Origin: Halosimplex halophilum
GTDB lineage: Archaea > Halobacteriota > Halobacteria > Halobacteriales > Haloarculaceae
Direction: 5' to 3'
Assembly: GCF_004698125.1 (NCBI RefSeq)
Contig: NZ_SRHV01000005.1
Location: 620,001 to 684,000, forward strand
Length of the DNA stretch: 64,000 nucleotides
The notes beneath the pieces are model-generated. The model ran no database searches and was not told where the DNA came from. It worked only from the letters and a program-made list of their open reading frames with translations. Positions 44,148 to 53,360 of this stretch are shown piece by piece. Position numbers and translations under genes: made by a program. Each line of letters begins with the position of its first letter. The stretch's first letter is position 1.

Positions 44148-44585
44148 CTACCGCTCTTCCGAATCGAGGACCCGGATCTGGTCGCCGCGGACGGTGACGG
44201 GGATCGGGACCGTCGCCTCGTACAGTTCGACGGTGACCTGGTCTTTGCCCTCGTCGATGCGCTGGACCTGGGCCTTCTCGCCCTTGAACGGGCCGGCGAT
44301 GAGCTCGACGATGTCCCCCTCGGCGATGCCCTCGACGTCGGGCTTGGGCGAGAGGAAGTGCTCGACCTCGCTGAGCCCGGACTCGCCGGGGACGACGCCG
44401 CGCATGTGAGGGATCTCGTCGGAGATGCGCTCGAAGACGGCGGAGTCGTCGGCCTCGACCATGACGTAGGAGGTCAGCGAGTCCGGCGCGAGCGCGGCGT
44501 GGATCTCCTCCTCCTCGCGGTTCATGATCATGTCCGCGACGGTGCGCTCCTGGCTGGCCGTGGTCTTGACGGCGAAGATACCCAT
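44148..44585 (-). CDS. spt5: Transcription elongation factor Spt5 (NusG)
   Basis: 145 residues. The NGN domain ([43 protein letters not shown]) is followed by a KOW domain ([23 protein letters not shown]). It binds the RNA polymerase clamp with Spt4 and promotes processive elongation. It lies one base after secE on the same strand, the usual archaeal secE-nusG order. The ATG at 44583-44585 is the family start. Downstream 43,995-44,147 holds no gene. Confidence 0.95.
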   Translation of the reverse strand: MGIFAVKTTASQERTVADMIMNREEEEIHAALAPDSLTSYVMVEADDSAVFERISDEIPHMRGVVPGESGLSEVEHFLSPKPDVEGIAEGDIVELIAGPFKGEKAQVQRIDEGKDQVTVELYEATVPIPVTVRGDQIRVLDSEER

Positions 44586-44586
44586 C

Positions 44587-44760
44587 TCAGGGCCCCCCCG
44601 GCACGAAGTTCATGATCACGAAGATCAGGAAGCCGAGGATGCCGACGAGGATGATCCCGGCCCCGGCGATCTTCGCGACTTGCGAGAACTCGTCCCACGA
44701 CGGCGTGCTGGCCAGCTTCAGCACGCGGACGTAGGAGCTCAGGTCGTAGGGAACGTTCAT
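44587..44760 (-). CDS. secE: Preprotein translocase subunit SecE/Sec61γ
   Basis: 57 residues: [33 protein letters not shown], then one transmembrane helix ([18 protein letters not shown]). This is the archaeal SecE/Sec61γ, which clamps the SecY channel. It is followed after one base by spt5 (TGAGATG, overlapping spacing), so the two are cotranscribed. The size and conserved amphipathic helix before the TM make the call secure despite its short length. Confidence 0.95.
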   Translation of the reverse strand: MNVPYDLSSYVRVLKLASTPSWDEFSQVAKIAGAGIILVGILGFLIFVIMNFVPGGP

Positions 44761-44978
44761 ATCGGGCAGTTGCTCCCCCGGACTTTTCTATCTATCCATG
44801 TTCGGCGATCGGATCCCGCCGTCGCCCCGGGCGGCGGCTCGCGGACGAATCGGTCGGACCTCACGTCGATGGGCCGTGCGAGGACCTGCCGAGCGCGACC
44901 CGAATGGCGGTTATACGGTGCCTACTCCGTCGAATACGATTGATAACTAATTGTCGCCCCGTGGGATCGCCTCGGCAG

Positions 44979-45299
44979 GTGAACACCTTGCAACTGTCGC
45001 GACGCAACTTGATCAGGCTGGCGATCGGGGCCCCCGTCGGAACGGGACTCGGCGAACTGCGGTCGAACGGACGCGACCGGGGGTCCGCTGGGACCGGGTA
45101 CGGTGCTGTCACGGCCGGTCGGCCGACGAGCGCGACCGGGGTCGGGACGCGGCCGGACGCGGACGCGGTCGGCGCGGTCCCGGGCACCGGCGAGACCACG
45201 GATACCGATGCCGGGTCCGCCGACACGGCGGGGAGCGATCGAACGAACGGTCGGTCGGGGTACGGCGCCGCGACCTACGGCAGTCCGACGGGGCGATAG
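44979..45299 (+). CDS. Tat-signal-like small exported protein
   Basis: 106 residues from GTG 44979. A twin-Arg SRRNLIRLAIG is followed by GAPVGTGLGELRSNG, and the remainder is Gly/Thr/Asp-rich, ending GYGAATYGSPTGR, resembling Gly-Tyr-rich surface proteins. It is immediately followed (two bases) by the NodB-like gene. The start is uncertain: further upstream in-frame codons are possible. Confidence is moderate because the composition is low-complexity. Confidence 0.5.
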   Translation: MNTLQLSRRNLIRLAIGAPVGTGLGELRSNGRDRGSAGTGYGAVTAGRPTSATGVGTRPDADAVGAVPGTGETTDTDAGSADTAGSDRTNGRSGYGAATYGSPTGR

Positions 45300-45301
45300 C
45301 G

Positions 45302-46858
45302 ATGGTCGAACGCACTCCCAATCACGACCTCCACCGGTACGAGCCGGGCGAGACCGACTGGACGCACTCGCCGGACATGGCGACGATCGAGGAGCGGCTG
45401 GTCGTCAGGGACGAGGAGGCGAACCTCGGCAACTACACGCCCCACGAGGCGGCCACGTTCGTTGCGACGGACACGGGCGCCGTGTACGACGGCGACGGCG
45501 ACGCCTGGACTCCCGCGACGCGGGAGGCCGACCAGATCAACGCGAACCAGGTCCGCTCCACCGAGGGGTACGTCCACGGCTGCTCGCTCGACGAGCGGGC
45601 GGCCGGCCGCATCGCGAGCCCGGCGCCGCCGAGCAGGCCGATGGAGATGCCCCGCCACATCGCCACGTATCCGACCCGCGAGACGCCGGTCGTGATGATA
45701 CACAGCGAGGGGAGCCACATCGCCGAGTACGAGGAGCTGTACCCGCGGATGAAGGAACGGGGCCTCCCCTGGATGATGGGCGCGACCCCGGCGCGCATCG
45801 AGAAAGACGACGCCGAGGGCCTCGTCAGCACCGACCAGCTCAAGGAGATGCTGCTTGACGGCTGCGAGGTCGGCCTCTACACCGGCAGCGGGACCGTCGA
45901 CGAGGGCGGTCGGCTGACCGAGCCCGGGAACAACAGCGACGGCGTCGAGGAGATGTCGGACCTGCTGCGGATCGTCCGCGAGCAGAAGCGGGACCTCGAA
46001 GCCAAGGGGTTCCCCGTCACGCACCTCCAGCCCAGGCAGGGCCGGGGACTGAACATGGGCGAACTCGACGAGCCGCAGTTCTACGCCGTCCGGTCGCTGT
46101 TCGCCGCCTCGGGCCACGGCTGGGCGACCAACGGCGACGACTACGCCGCGACCGCGACGACCGCCAAGCACGGCCAGAGTTCGGCGCTGATCGAGCGACC
46201 CGACCAGCACACGGCCGCCGAGGCCAAGGCGATGATCGACCGGCTGACCGAGCGGCCGAAGGGTCGCCTGCGGCTGTTCTTCCACAGCCACAAGGTCGAC
46301 GACTGGCCGCGCCTCGAGGAGATCTTCGACTACCTCGTCGAGAAACGGGAGGCGGGGGAGTTGCACGTCGCCTCCTCGACGGGGGGGCTGCTCATCCCGT
46401 GGACGCTCCCGGAGGGGGACATCGTCCAGGAGTCCTCGCCGAAGTTCGACGACTTCGCGGACAGCTTCTGGCTCCCGATGGGGAACGAACCCGTCGTCGA
46501 CAACGCCCGCGCCGACCCCTTCTGGACGATCGGGTCGTCGACCGGCGACGAGGTCTTCGGCGGGCTGCGGACCCGCGACATCCAGCTGAACCCCCAGTTC
46601 ACGACGATGATGGTCCAGTTCGACGCGCGCGTCCCCGACAGCGTCAGGGACGTGACCGTCCGCGCCGACTCCTTCGACGACTTCCCCCGCGCGGAGACGA
46701 GCTTCTCCGTCGGTCCGAACTGGGAGACGGTGTACTGCCCCGTCGGCGTCCCGCGCGCCGACACGGGCCGGGCCGATGTCAAGACCAAGTGGGAACTCGA
46801 CATCTGGACGACCGCCGACGAGATGAACCTCAAGAACGTCCGTATCTACCCCTGCTGA
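45302..46858 (+). CDS. Polysaccharide-deacetylase-like (NodB-type) protein
   Basis: 518 residues. The middle (TPVVMIHSEGSHIAEYEELYPRMKERGLPWMMG, ALIERPDQHTAAEAKAMID, FFHSHKVDDW) resembles NodB-type carbohydrate-binding barrels, but the classical D-D and H-x3-H motifs are not obvious, so activity is uncertain. A C-terminal β-domain follows (RDVTVRADSFDDFPRAETSFS). It starts two bases after the exported protein; no signal peptide is seen. This is the last gene of the GC-rich part; a composition change occurs about 120 bases after it. Confidence 0.6.
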   Translation: MVERTPNHDLHRYEPGETDWTHSPDMATIEERLVVRDEEANLGNYTPHEAATFVATDTGAVYDGDGDAWTPATREADQINANQVRSTEGYVHGCSLDERAAGRIASPAPPSRPMEMPRHIATYPTRETPVVMIHSEGSHIAEYEELYPRMKERGLPWMMGATPARIEKDDAEGLVSTDQLKEMLLDGCEVGLYTGSGTVDEGGRLTEPGNNSDGVEEMSDLLRIVREQKRDLEAKGFPVTHLQPRQGRGLNMGELDEPQFYAVRSLFAASGHGWATNGDDYAATATTAKHGQSSALIERPDQHTAAEAKAMIDRLTERPKGRLRLFFHSHKVDDWPRLEEIFDYLVEKREAGELHVASSTGGLLIPWTLPEGDIVQESSPKFDDFADSFWLPMGNEPVVDNARADPFWTIGSSTGDEVFGGLRTRDIQLNPQFTTMMVQFDARVPDSVRDVTVRADSFDDFPRAETSFSVGPNWETVYCPVGVPRADTGRADVKTKWELDIWTTADEMNLKNVRIYPC

Positions 46859-47061
46859 GCGCGGTCGCGGCGATGCCGCGTTCGGCCCTCCGTCGGTCGG
46901 ACACCGATCTCGGGAGCGCACGGAGACGGGAGTCCGCACCGTTCGACTCTCGGAGAACGAGCCCGCGGGGAACACGTGTAGATTCTACGCAACCGTGGAT
47001 ATTACTCGGGTATCTGAGACTGAGTCACTCCCCAGCTGTTAGAGGGTCCGTGAAAGTAACA
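46859..47061. other. Junction from GC-rich chromosome to AT-richer island
   Basis: GC drops within about 46,970-47,060, over less than 100 bases. GAGGGTCCGT occurs at 47042-47051, just before integrase 1, and again at 54597-54606. No tRNA gene is present at this edge. Confidence 0.55.
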
Positions 47062-48066
47062 ATGGACCTAGAACCAATCAGCCCAGAACGGGCCGTAGAA
47101 CTGTACCTTGACCATCGACGAAACGAAGTTGCGAACGCGACGCTACGATCCCACAGATCCCGGCTCAATCAATTCAGACAATGGTGTCGAGAGGAAGAAA
47201 TAACGAATCTAAACGAACTCAGTGGACGCGACCTATACCAATATCGGACCTGGCGAAAAAACGAAGGTGACCTTTCGAAGGTCTCGCTGAAAACACAGCT
47301 GGTAACTCTTCGAGTCTTCGTGAAATGGCTGGAATCAATTGAAGCTGTGAAGGCGGATCTACATACGAAAATCCTGCTTCCGAGCCTCAGCACCGAAGAA
47401 CAGGTTCGGAATCAGATGATAGAGTCCGACCGGGCCGAGGAAATTCTCACATTTCTCCGGAAATACGAGTACGCCTCGAACCGTCATCTGGTCATGGAGC
47501 TAGCCTATACAACAGCCATGCGGCGAGGCGCACTCCACTCCCTTGACGTAGCCGACTACTACCCAAAAGAGAGGTATATCGAAGTAACGCATAGCTCTGA
47601 GACCCCACTAAAGAATCAAGAGAAGGGAGAGCGCCATGTATCCCTGAATGAGCGCGTTTGCGAGCTGCTGGATGACTGGTTACAGGATAAACGTCCTGAT
47701 GTAGTAGACGATCATGGACGTAAACCTCTCCTTGCATCTGAATACGGTCGACTTCATCCGAGTACCATCCAGCAGATAATCTATCGGATCACTCGCCCCT
47801 GTGAGTTCGCCGATTATTGTCCTCACGACCGTGATATCGGTTCCTGTGAAGCGACGGAGCGTCATGCTGCTTCGAAGTGTCCCTCAAGTATACCTCCTCA
47901 CGGTATTCGTCGAGGGGCGATTACGAGTTGGCTTGCTGAAGATGTCCCAGAGAAGGTGGTGAGTGATAGAGCAAACGTTGGAACAGATGTGCTGGAGAAG
48001 CACTACGACCAACGCGATGAGCATCAGAAGATGGAACAGCGTAGAGAATATTCGGACAAATTCTAA
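47062..48066 (+). CDS. Tyrosine recombinase 1 (phage-type integrase)
   Basis: 334 residues. N-terminal SAM-like domain (TLRSHRSRLNQFRQW) and a catalytic domain with Arg in TTAMRRGALHSLDV, HxxR as PPHGIRRGAITSWL, and the Tyr in VLEKHYDQRDE. Just before HxxR sits a Cys4 stretch (CEFADYCPHDRDIGSC... CPSS) shared with recombinase 2, probably zinc-binding. It sits at the left edge of the island reading inwards. The family moves plasmids and viruses in haloarchaea. It would be active as far as the motifs show. Confidence 0.88.
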   Translation: MDLEPISPERAVELYLDHRRNEVANATLRSHRSRLNQFRQWCREEEITNLNELSGRDLYQYRTWRKNEGDLSKVSLKTQLVTLRVFVKWLESIEAVKADLHTKILLPSLSTEEQVRNQMIESDRAEEILTFLRKYEYASNRHLVMELAYTTAMRRGALHSLDVADYYPKERYIEVTHSSETPLKNQEKGERHVSLNERVCELLDDWLQDKRPDVVDDHGRKPLLASEYGRLHPSTIQQIIYRITRPCEFADYCPHDRDIGSCEATERHAASKCPSSIPPHGIRRGAITSWLAEDVPEKVVSDRANVGTDVLEKHYDQRDEHQKMEQRREYSDKF

Positions 48067-48216
48067 ATCACGGTCCTCCAGCAGATCTTTTGGTATCAGA
48101 GGGGTCTAACTTCTGAACGACAATCTGTATTGTAGGTTCATCAGGCTCGGGAAGTCCTCTTACCAGCTGAGCTTGCAACAATGGTACACCATTATAGTCG
48201 ACAGTATTGAGGATTT

Positions 48217-48423
48217 TTAATTCTCTAATTTAACAGAATGCAAAGAGTCGAGTTCCTCCTCAGTCAGAGCCTGTATCCGCCTGGCACGAGCAGCCGCAAT
48301 CGATCGCTCAATTTCTTCCGTCTCGCCGTAGCGGCCACGGATATCATCGGCATCGAGCACTCCTCTTCGAAGTGCCGCAAGCTCCTCACGCAAGGTCTCA
48401 AATTGGTCACCCTTATCTGCCAT
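48217..48423 (-). CDS. Small hypothetical protein
   Basis: 68 residues, highly charged and probably helical (FETLREELAALRRGVLDADDIRGRY). GGAGATGG-type purine-rich sequence lies 10-18 bases before the ATG at 48421-48423. No family recognised; the spacing could make it a partner of recombinase 1 or an antitoxin-like or excisionase-like factor. The 3' end abuts a 150-base gap after recombinase 1 with nothing visible. Confidence 0.55.
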   Translation of the reverse strand: MADKGDQFETLREELAALRRGVLDADDIRGRYGETEEIERSIAAARARRIQALTEEELDSLHSVKLEN

Positions 48424-48817
48424 ATTGCATCCATCTCCTTTAAGGAATAGAACTATTCATAAACAGTTTGAGGATTAGAGACTATTTACAGGATGGTTGC
48501 TTTCATTGTAGAGCGGATTGAATACGCTGGTAAGTAGACATACGAAGTTATGACTGTGAGCCATACCAGATACGGATACGTTCCTGGAGTCGTGCAAGAT
48601 ACAAGACGCCAACATACAGCAGTAGATCCTACTAAATAGCGTTGATGTTCAGCGCGACGTGCTGAATACATAGCGCGTATCGGTTAATCCTCAATCCCAC
48701 TGCACCCTATTCACCCAAAAACTAACAATCAAGTGCCTCAATGACTCTCGGAAATGGGACGAGGGACAGGTGTGGCCTACATCCAATTCCTGTGTGTCTT
48801 TTTAAGGAGGTGGTGGT
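48424..48817. other. 394-base gap with small palindrome and promoter for the next gene
   Basis: No gene seen. Contains TTCAGC-x7-GCTGAA at about 48648-48666 and CTTTTTAAGG (48799-48808), a TATA-like element directly overlapping the Shine-Dalgarno AAGGAGGTG at 48804-48812 of the following gene. Confidence 0.45.
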
Positions 48818-50080
48818 ATGCGTGACCAGATACCTGTCCCCAGCTTACGGCTTCCGCGGATCTACAAGTACGTAAAACAAACGGCCAAGAACCGCGTTCA
48901 GACCTACCCAATCTGGCCAGCTAATTTGTTTCAACTCGAACTCGAAGGCGCGGGCGTCTATCAGGACTTTTCGGGTCCAGCCCTCCTCGAACTCGAAGAA
49001 CGTGGTGAACTCGAAAAAATTACTTACGGCGGACTGCCGTACATGGCGTCGTCGGACACGGCCCGCCCCGATTCAGCTATCCTGGAACCGACAGGAGTGG
49101 TCTATGACTTTCTCACGGGAGAAGATGATGCCTCTGGTTATATTGCCGAACTCGCTCTCTATGTCGCCCTTTCCAAGATTGAGGGAGAACTCTCAGATGG
49201 AGTAATCGACGATATTGGACCGACTGGAAGCTACTATCGGCGTTTCCGGGGTCTCCCGAATCCTGTGGATGGTCTGCTCGAAATCAACGGTGAACTCTTT
49301 CCCATAGAAGTCTACAATGGGCTGGATTACATCAACGAATCTCATAGTAAATTAGATCAGGTTGCCAATTATTCCTCTGACGGTGACCCTGCTTTGAACC
49401 CGATTTTAGTAACCCGGCTTTCTGGTAAAAAGGCAAAGGACAGGGTCCGGAAACAGATGAACGGGACCATAATTGACACACGCCGCATCTTCGCGTGCGA
49501 ACCGGTGCGCCCTAATCTGGAGGATGCGGTAAATGCATTAAATCTGCAAGGGCAGTTTGAGCTAATTCCGTGGCTCACGACGGAGGAGGGTCTCGGCTTA
49601 GAGGGGAGGCGGTATCACGAGCTGGCTGAGAATCGGGAGCATTTTGAAAAAATCGTTCCGAGCAGGGTGGCCGCTGCGGCAGAGGACCTCTCTAATGACT
49701 ATATCGAACGGGTTCGAGGTGGCGTGTATCTCCTCTACGTCAACACTCTCTACCGCCAAGCGCCGGAACGACTCGGGCGTCAGGCGTCACTCATGCTCCA
49801 GTCATGTTTCCATAAACTCATGCGGAACCCCGGGGTGGACCGCGCCTCACTTCTCGATATAGGATGGGAGGATGCAAGAGAACGTTACAATCGCATTATG
49901 CCCGCAGATGACAGACGTCAGCGGGATGTTCAAGATAGAACGCGCTCGCTCCTTGAGAACCTCCGTGACAAAAACATCGTCTACAGAGATGGTGATAGCC
50001 TCTACGCACGGAAGGCGAAGCACCCCCACGCCTCACTCGATCCACCGACTGCACAGGGGGTAACCGAGAGAACTATCTGA
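48818..50080 (+). CDS. Hypothetical protein with a possible PD-(D/E)xK-like core
   Basis: 420 residues, no recognised family. Around residues 147-170, NPVDGLLEINGELFPIEVYNGLDY resembles the PD-(D/E)xK nuclease core (Asp151, β-strand, Glu164), with Tyr in place of the usual Lys, followed by a helix with KLDQVANY and a strand NPILVTR. N-terminal and C-terminal parts (residues 1-110, 215-420) look helical and charged. A strong AAGGAGGTG Shine-Dalgarno 6 bases before the ATG supports the start. It faces the TPR-HNH gene tail to tail (112-base gap). Nuclease role is a tentative inference. Confidence 0.62.
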   Translation: MRDQIPVPSLRLPRIYKYVKQTAKNRVQTYPIWPANLFQLELEGAGVYQDFSGPALLELEERGELEKITYGGLPYMASSDTARPDSAILEPTGVVYDFLTGEDDASGYIAELALYVALSKIEGELSDGVIDDIGPTGSYYRRFRGLPNPVDGLLEINGELFPIEVYNGLDYINESHSKLDQVANYSSDGDPALNPILVTRLSGKKAKDRVRKQMNGTIIDTRRIFACEPVRPNLEDAVNALNLQGQFELIPWLTTEEGLGLEGRRYHELAENREHFEKIVPSRVAAAAEDLSNDYIERVRGGVYLLYVNTLYRQAPERLGRQASLMLQSCFHKLMRNPGVDRASLLDIGWEDARERYNRIMPADDRRQRDVQDRTRSLLENLRDKNIVYRDGDSLYARKAKHPHASLDPPTAQGVTERTI

Positions 50081-50192
50081 CCTTCCACTCTGACTGTTCG
50101 CCACAGCGATTGCTACAGATACCCTCTGTGTTGAGCGTTCTGTATTCCCCCTCCATCTGTCGACGACTCTCTCGCCTTTCGGTTTTAAAATA

Positions 50193-52451
50193 TTACAGGA
50201 GAGTTTCCGGACTGGCAATCAATTCGTTCTGTGTACCCTGGATGCCGGTGTCCAGTTTATCTTTCCACTGGTATCGCTCGGCTCCATGGCTGAGAGCATC
50301 AGTTTCAGACGAGATGTCAGGCGGTGAAATCTCATCCGGTGGTTCGTCTGGAGCAAACTGGTTTGCCTGCCGATTAGCCGTGAGGAACATTTGGTGTGGC
50401 TGGGGGAAGTCGTCTACGTCTGGTTCTTTGAGGGGCTGCCCGTCGATGTCGGAGAGATCGTCATAGCCGGGAACAGTAGTCACATCAGTGACCTGAATAG
50501 TATAGTCATTGCCGACGTAGAACCAGTCATTGTCGAAGGCCCAGTGGTGGAACTGGCAGAGTGGGAGGAGATTTTCCCGAACGTACAATCCATCGTCGCT
50601 TTTTGCTTTGATGTGGGCCACCTCAACTTCCGGGTCACCGGTCGGTGAGTGACGGCGACTGCCACATACTGCACACCGTTCGTCATATGCGTCTCGAACG
50701 GCTGTTTTGACAGCTTCGGCCTGTGCTGTTCCTCGCCCGTCTTCTTCGAGTTGTCTGAATGTCGATTCGATGTACTCAGCCATTCGTGCCTTCGAGTGGT
50801 GCTTCGAGGAGTCCGCATACAGTCGACGGGCTTCCCAAAACCGCTCGATTGCTTGTCGGAAGTTTCCCTGTTCGCGGTATTTGTGCCCAAGTATTGCTTT
50901 CTGTTCGGCTTCTAGCCGTGTAGATATCTGTTCGTAATCCGGTGCGTCATCATCTAGTATCTCGTCGAGAGTGTCGAGGGCCTCATTCAGTTCGTCAAGT
51001 GCCTGATCGAATTCATTCTGTGCCGTGAAGCGTCGGACTGCCATTGCTGCTGCACTCTGACGCGTCTGGGCAGCGAGAGAGGGTTGCGGTGAGAATTCGT
51101 TTGTTTCAGTACGGGCTAGCCTGCAGGCGCTCCGGTAGTGCTCTTCAGCAGATTCGTATCGCTCTTGCTGGCCGATGGTATCATCAATGTCGTGGTCGAA
51201 GCGGAACTGGAGTGCTTTTTGTTGATTATAAAATATTTTTGCCTTCCGGTGGTAGACGGGAATATCCAAATGGTCTGAATCACACAGCAGTGCAGTAGCT
51301 TCAAATAAAGTCTGTGCCCAAGTCGGATCGTCGGCATTGATCCCCTTCCGATAACAGTAATTCGAGAGGATATATTCGAATTCGTGTGTGTCGAGTGTTG
51401 CTGCGTATCGGATAATCTCTGCCAGAAGGTTAGCACGTTCTGAAAGGGACAGATCACCGTTCAGTGCTTGCTCTTTCTGCTTTTCGTACCACTCTTTGAT
51501 GTCTGCTTCACCATCACCTTGCCCAATAAGTGATTGGCCCTCATCCGAGATGAGGTCTAAAAGTGCTTCCTGAACCCGTTTAGGGCCATGTTCAACGACC
51601 CCCTGTGCGAGTTTGTAGGCTCCCCAGTCAGTGTAGAGAATTGCAGATGGAGTCTTGTCGAAACCGTAATCTGTGGGAGTCGTTTGTGGATCGTCAGCAG
51701 TGCAATACCGTCTGAGATATTCTGACTGGATGAGGTCAGTATTAATTGACGGAAGACCAGGGTATGTTTCTGAGTGGAAACGTTCGAGGACATCATCGTA
51801 TGTGTCTGAATCTTTCAGACACCGTTCCTTCTCCGGCCTTCCGAGGAGTGATTTTGCGAGAAATCGTTCGATCGAATTCGAGAGGCTCTGTTTGAGCTGT
51901 TCTGAATGGAGGCAGAGCTTGTTTACTAAATCTAGATACGAGAAAATATCGGATACCTGGGCGATATCGCTTCGGAACTCGTTGAGTTCATTGTATGGTT
52001 TATCTTCGTCGTAGGTGTCGTGTATAGCTTCGATGAGATCATAGGACGGTTCTGAGTCCGGAGCTTCATCTAAAAGCCGGTGTGCTATCGTGAGAGGGCC
52101 GGCAGCGGGAACGGTAACCTGAACTGGAACAGAATTTCTGTCGGTATTGAAATCTGTATCAGTCTCCTGCACTAGTTCGGCTTTAATCGTGCCCCGGGTG
52201 GCATCGGTGTCCGAGTCGGCGATTGTAAATGTTGCAGACCGCTTTTGTGGGTTATTCTGTTCCAGACCCACGAAAGAAGGAATTGAACCGATGGTAAGAT
52301 TCCACTCGTCAGTCGTTACGGTGTCAATGTCGTCTTTTCTTGACGAAGGTTCAGCCTCGATGTGGGCAACGTAGTGATTTTCTTCGGGTTCTACCCGGAT
52401 ATCGTAGTTGAACCAATCAGTGTACTTCGTCCGGGTGAATGGAGTGGGCAT
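50193..52451 (-). CDS. TPR-like protein with C-terminal HNH nuclease
   Basis: 752 residues. Residues 1-125 are β-rich (TVTTDEWNLTIGSIPSF, VPVQVTVPAAGPLTIAH). About 130-580 are helical, including TPR-like repeats (FRQAIERFWEARRLYADSS, EEHYRSACRLARTE). Residues about 588-650 hold an HNH motif: CAVCGSRRH, EVEVAHIKAKSDDG, and LLPLCQFHHWAFDNDWF. The nuclease probably cuts DNA, with the rest perhaps sensing. The gene lies inside the AT-richer island with defence-type neighbours. Systems with TPR and HNH exist, but I cannot match this one to a named system. Confidence 0.8.
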   Translation of the reverse strand: MPTPFTRTKYTDWFNYDIRVEPEENHYVAHIEAEPSSRKDDIDTVTTDEWNLTIGSIPSFVGLEQNNPQKRSATFTIADSDTDATRGTIKAELVQETDTDFNTDRNSVPVQVTVPAAGPLTIAHRLLDEAPDSEPSYDLIEAIHDTYDEDKPYNELNEFRSDIAQVSDIFSYLDLVNKLCLHSEQLKQSLSNSIERFLAKSLLGRPEKERCLKDSDTYDDVLERFHSETYPGLPSINTDLIQSEYLRRYCTADDPQTTPTDYGFDKTPSAILYTDWGAYKLAQGVVEHGPKRVQEALLDLISDEGQSLIGQGDGEADIKEWYEKQKEQALNGDLSLSERANLLAEIIRYAATLDTHEFEYILSNYCYRKGINADDPTWAQTLFEATALLCDSDHLDIPVYHRKAKIFYNQQKALQFRFDHDIDDTIGQQERYESAEEHYRSACRLARTETNEFSPQPSLAAQTRQSAAAMAVRRFTAQNEFDQALDELNEALDTLDEILDDDAPDYEQISTRLEAEQKAILGHKYREQGNFRQAIERFWEARRLYADSSKHHSKARMAEYIESTFRQLEEDGRGTAQAEAVKTAVRDAYDERCAVCGSRRHSPTGDPEVEVAHIKAKSDDGLYVRENLLPLCQFHHWAFDNDWFYVGNDYTIQVTDVTTVPGYDDLSDIDGQPLKEPDVDDFPQPHQMFLTANRQANQFAPDEPPDEISPPDISSETDALSHGAERYQWKDKLDTGIQGTQNELIASPETLL

Positions 52452-52622
52452 ATGGCAATGTATGTGTCAGCACAGAAAGAAAGTATCGACGACGACGACA
52501 GTATGTGGTACTGTGGAGAATTGTCTCCGTTGTGCGGATCACGTAGGTAAATCAGACAAGTCCCTCAGAGAGTCGGATGGATTCTGGATACTAACCAGCA
52601 GTGCTTTGTTGAATCCACTGCT

Positions 52623-52740
52623 CTATTGAATCCACGGAAGGTGTAGGAACCACCCTTTGATGGCTTGTTCAACGTTGTAGACAGTGGCAATGAGCACCTG
52701 TTCACGAAACTCTCGGTACCAAGCGCTCAGCCTATTGTTC
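52623..52740 (-). pseudogene. Transposase C-terminal remnant
   Basis: Read on the minus strand, codons up to a stop at 52623-52625 give AWYREFREQVLIATVYN followed by VEQAIKGWFLHLPWIQ. This resembles the C-terminus of haloarchaeal IS5/IS4-type transposases (WYREFRE then VYNI-like). Upstream the frame is lost by a shift near 52740. TTGAATCCAC is repeated at 52612-52621 and 52626-52635. Only the tail of the element remains. Confidence 0.65.
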
Positions 52741-53360
52741 AAGCACAATTTTTTTCGCTGCTGTATCGACTACAGTTGACACGCAGAACTTGACATAGAG
52801 CACATCTGTTTCTCTCTCATTCACTACTCCAAGGACCGCATTAATTTAATTATATTTATATCTTCAACCACCCCTCACTCCGCTAACGCATATATAAGGG
52901 GATTTTAGTTTAGGTCCATTGTTGTTGGAAAACGAATTTTTGCGTGTTCAGCACCCCTATTTTTGAAGGCAACTATATTTGCGTCGGCAACAGCTAGTAA
53001 TTCAGACGCCAACCAACAGATAAGGCACGAGACCACTCTCCGAAATCATCCCATAGAGCCCCCAATGCGGAGTTTTATGGATACAGAGCCATATGATTAT
53101 GATAGAGTGATCGACGACAGAAGGATGAAATAATCGTGGTGGTCCGAGTCTGAGAAGGACCTTCGCAGGCCACCTCTGGATCATGGGAAACCAGAGATTT
53201 CCCATTCGGTGAAAGCACGGTGATAATGGGCAGTCACCTTCCAAAGTAACCCCATTATCACCGAACCGTGGACACTACGCGTGCCCGACTGTGGGTAGCT
53301 GTTCCACAGACAAAGGGTTTCTGCGTCAGTGTCTGGGGCCAGTAGATACATCACAAACCA
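52741..53360. other. AT-rich non-coding region with inverted repeats upstream of recombinase 2
   Basis: No gene seen. Two inverted repeats: ATGGGAAA/TTTCCCAT at 53183-53205 (7-base loop) and CGGTGATAATGGG/CCCATTATCACCG at 53218-53230 and 53251-53263 (20-base spacer). The region 52840-52990 is very AT-rich. They lie 98-180 bases before the recombinase ATG, so they may be recombinase arm sites or a replication origin-like structure. Untested. Confidence 0.5.

Noticed and set aside
48486-48671. A 61-codon minus-strand frame.
   Set aside because: No Shine-Dalgarno or TATA, odd composition, and it lies in the AT-rich gap with small palindromes.
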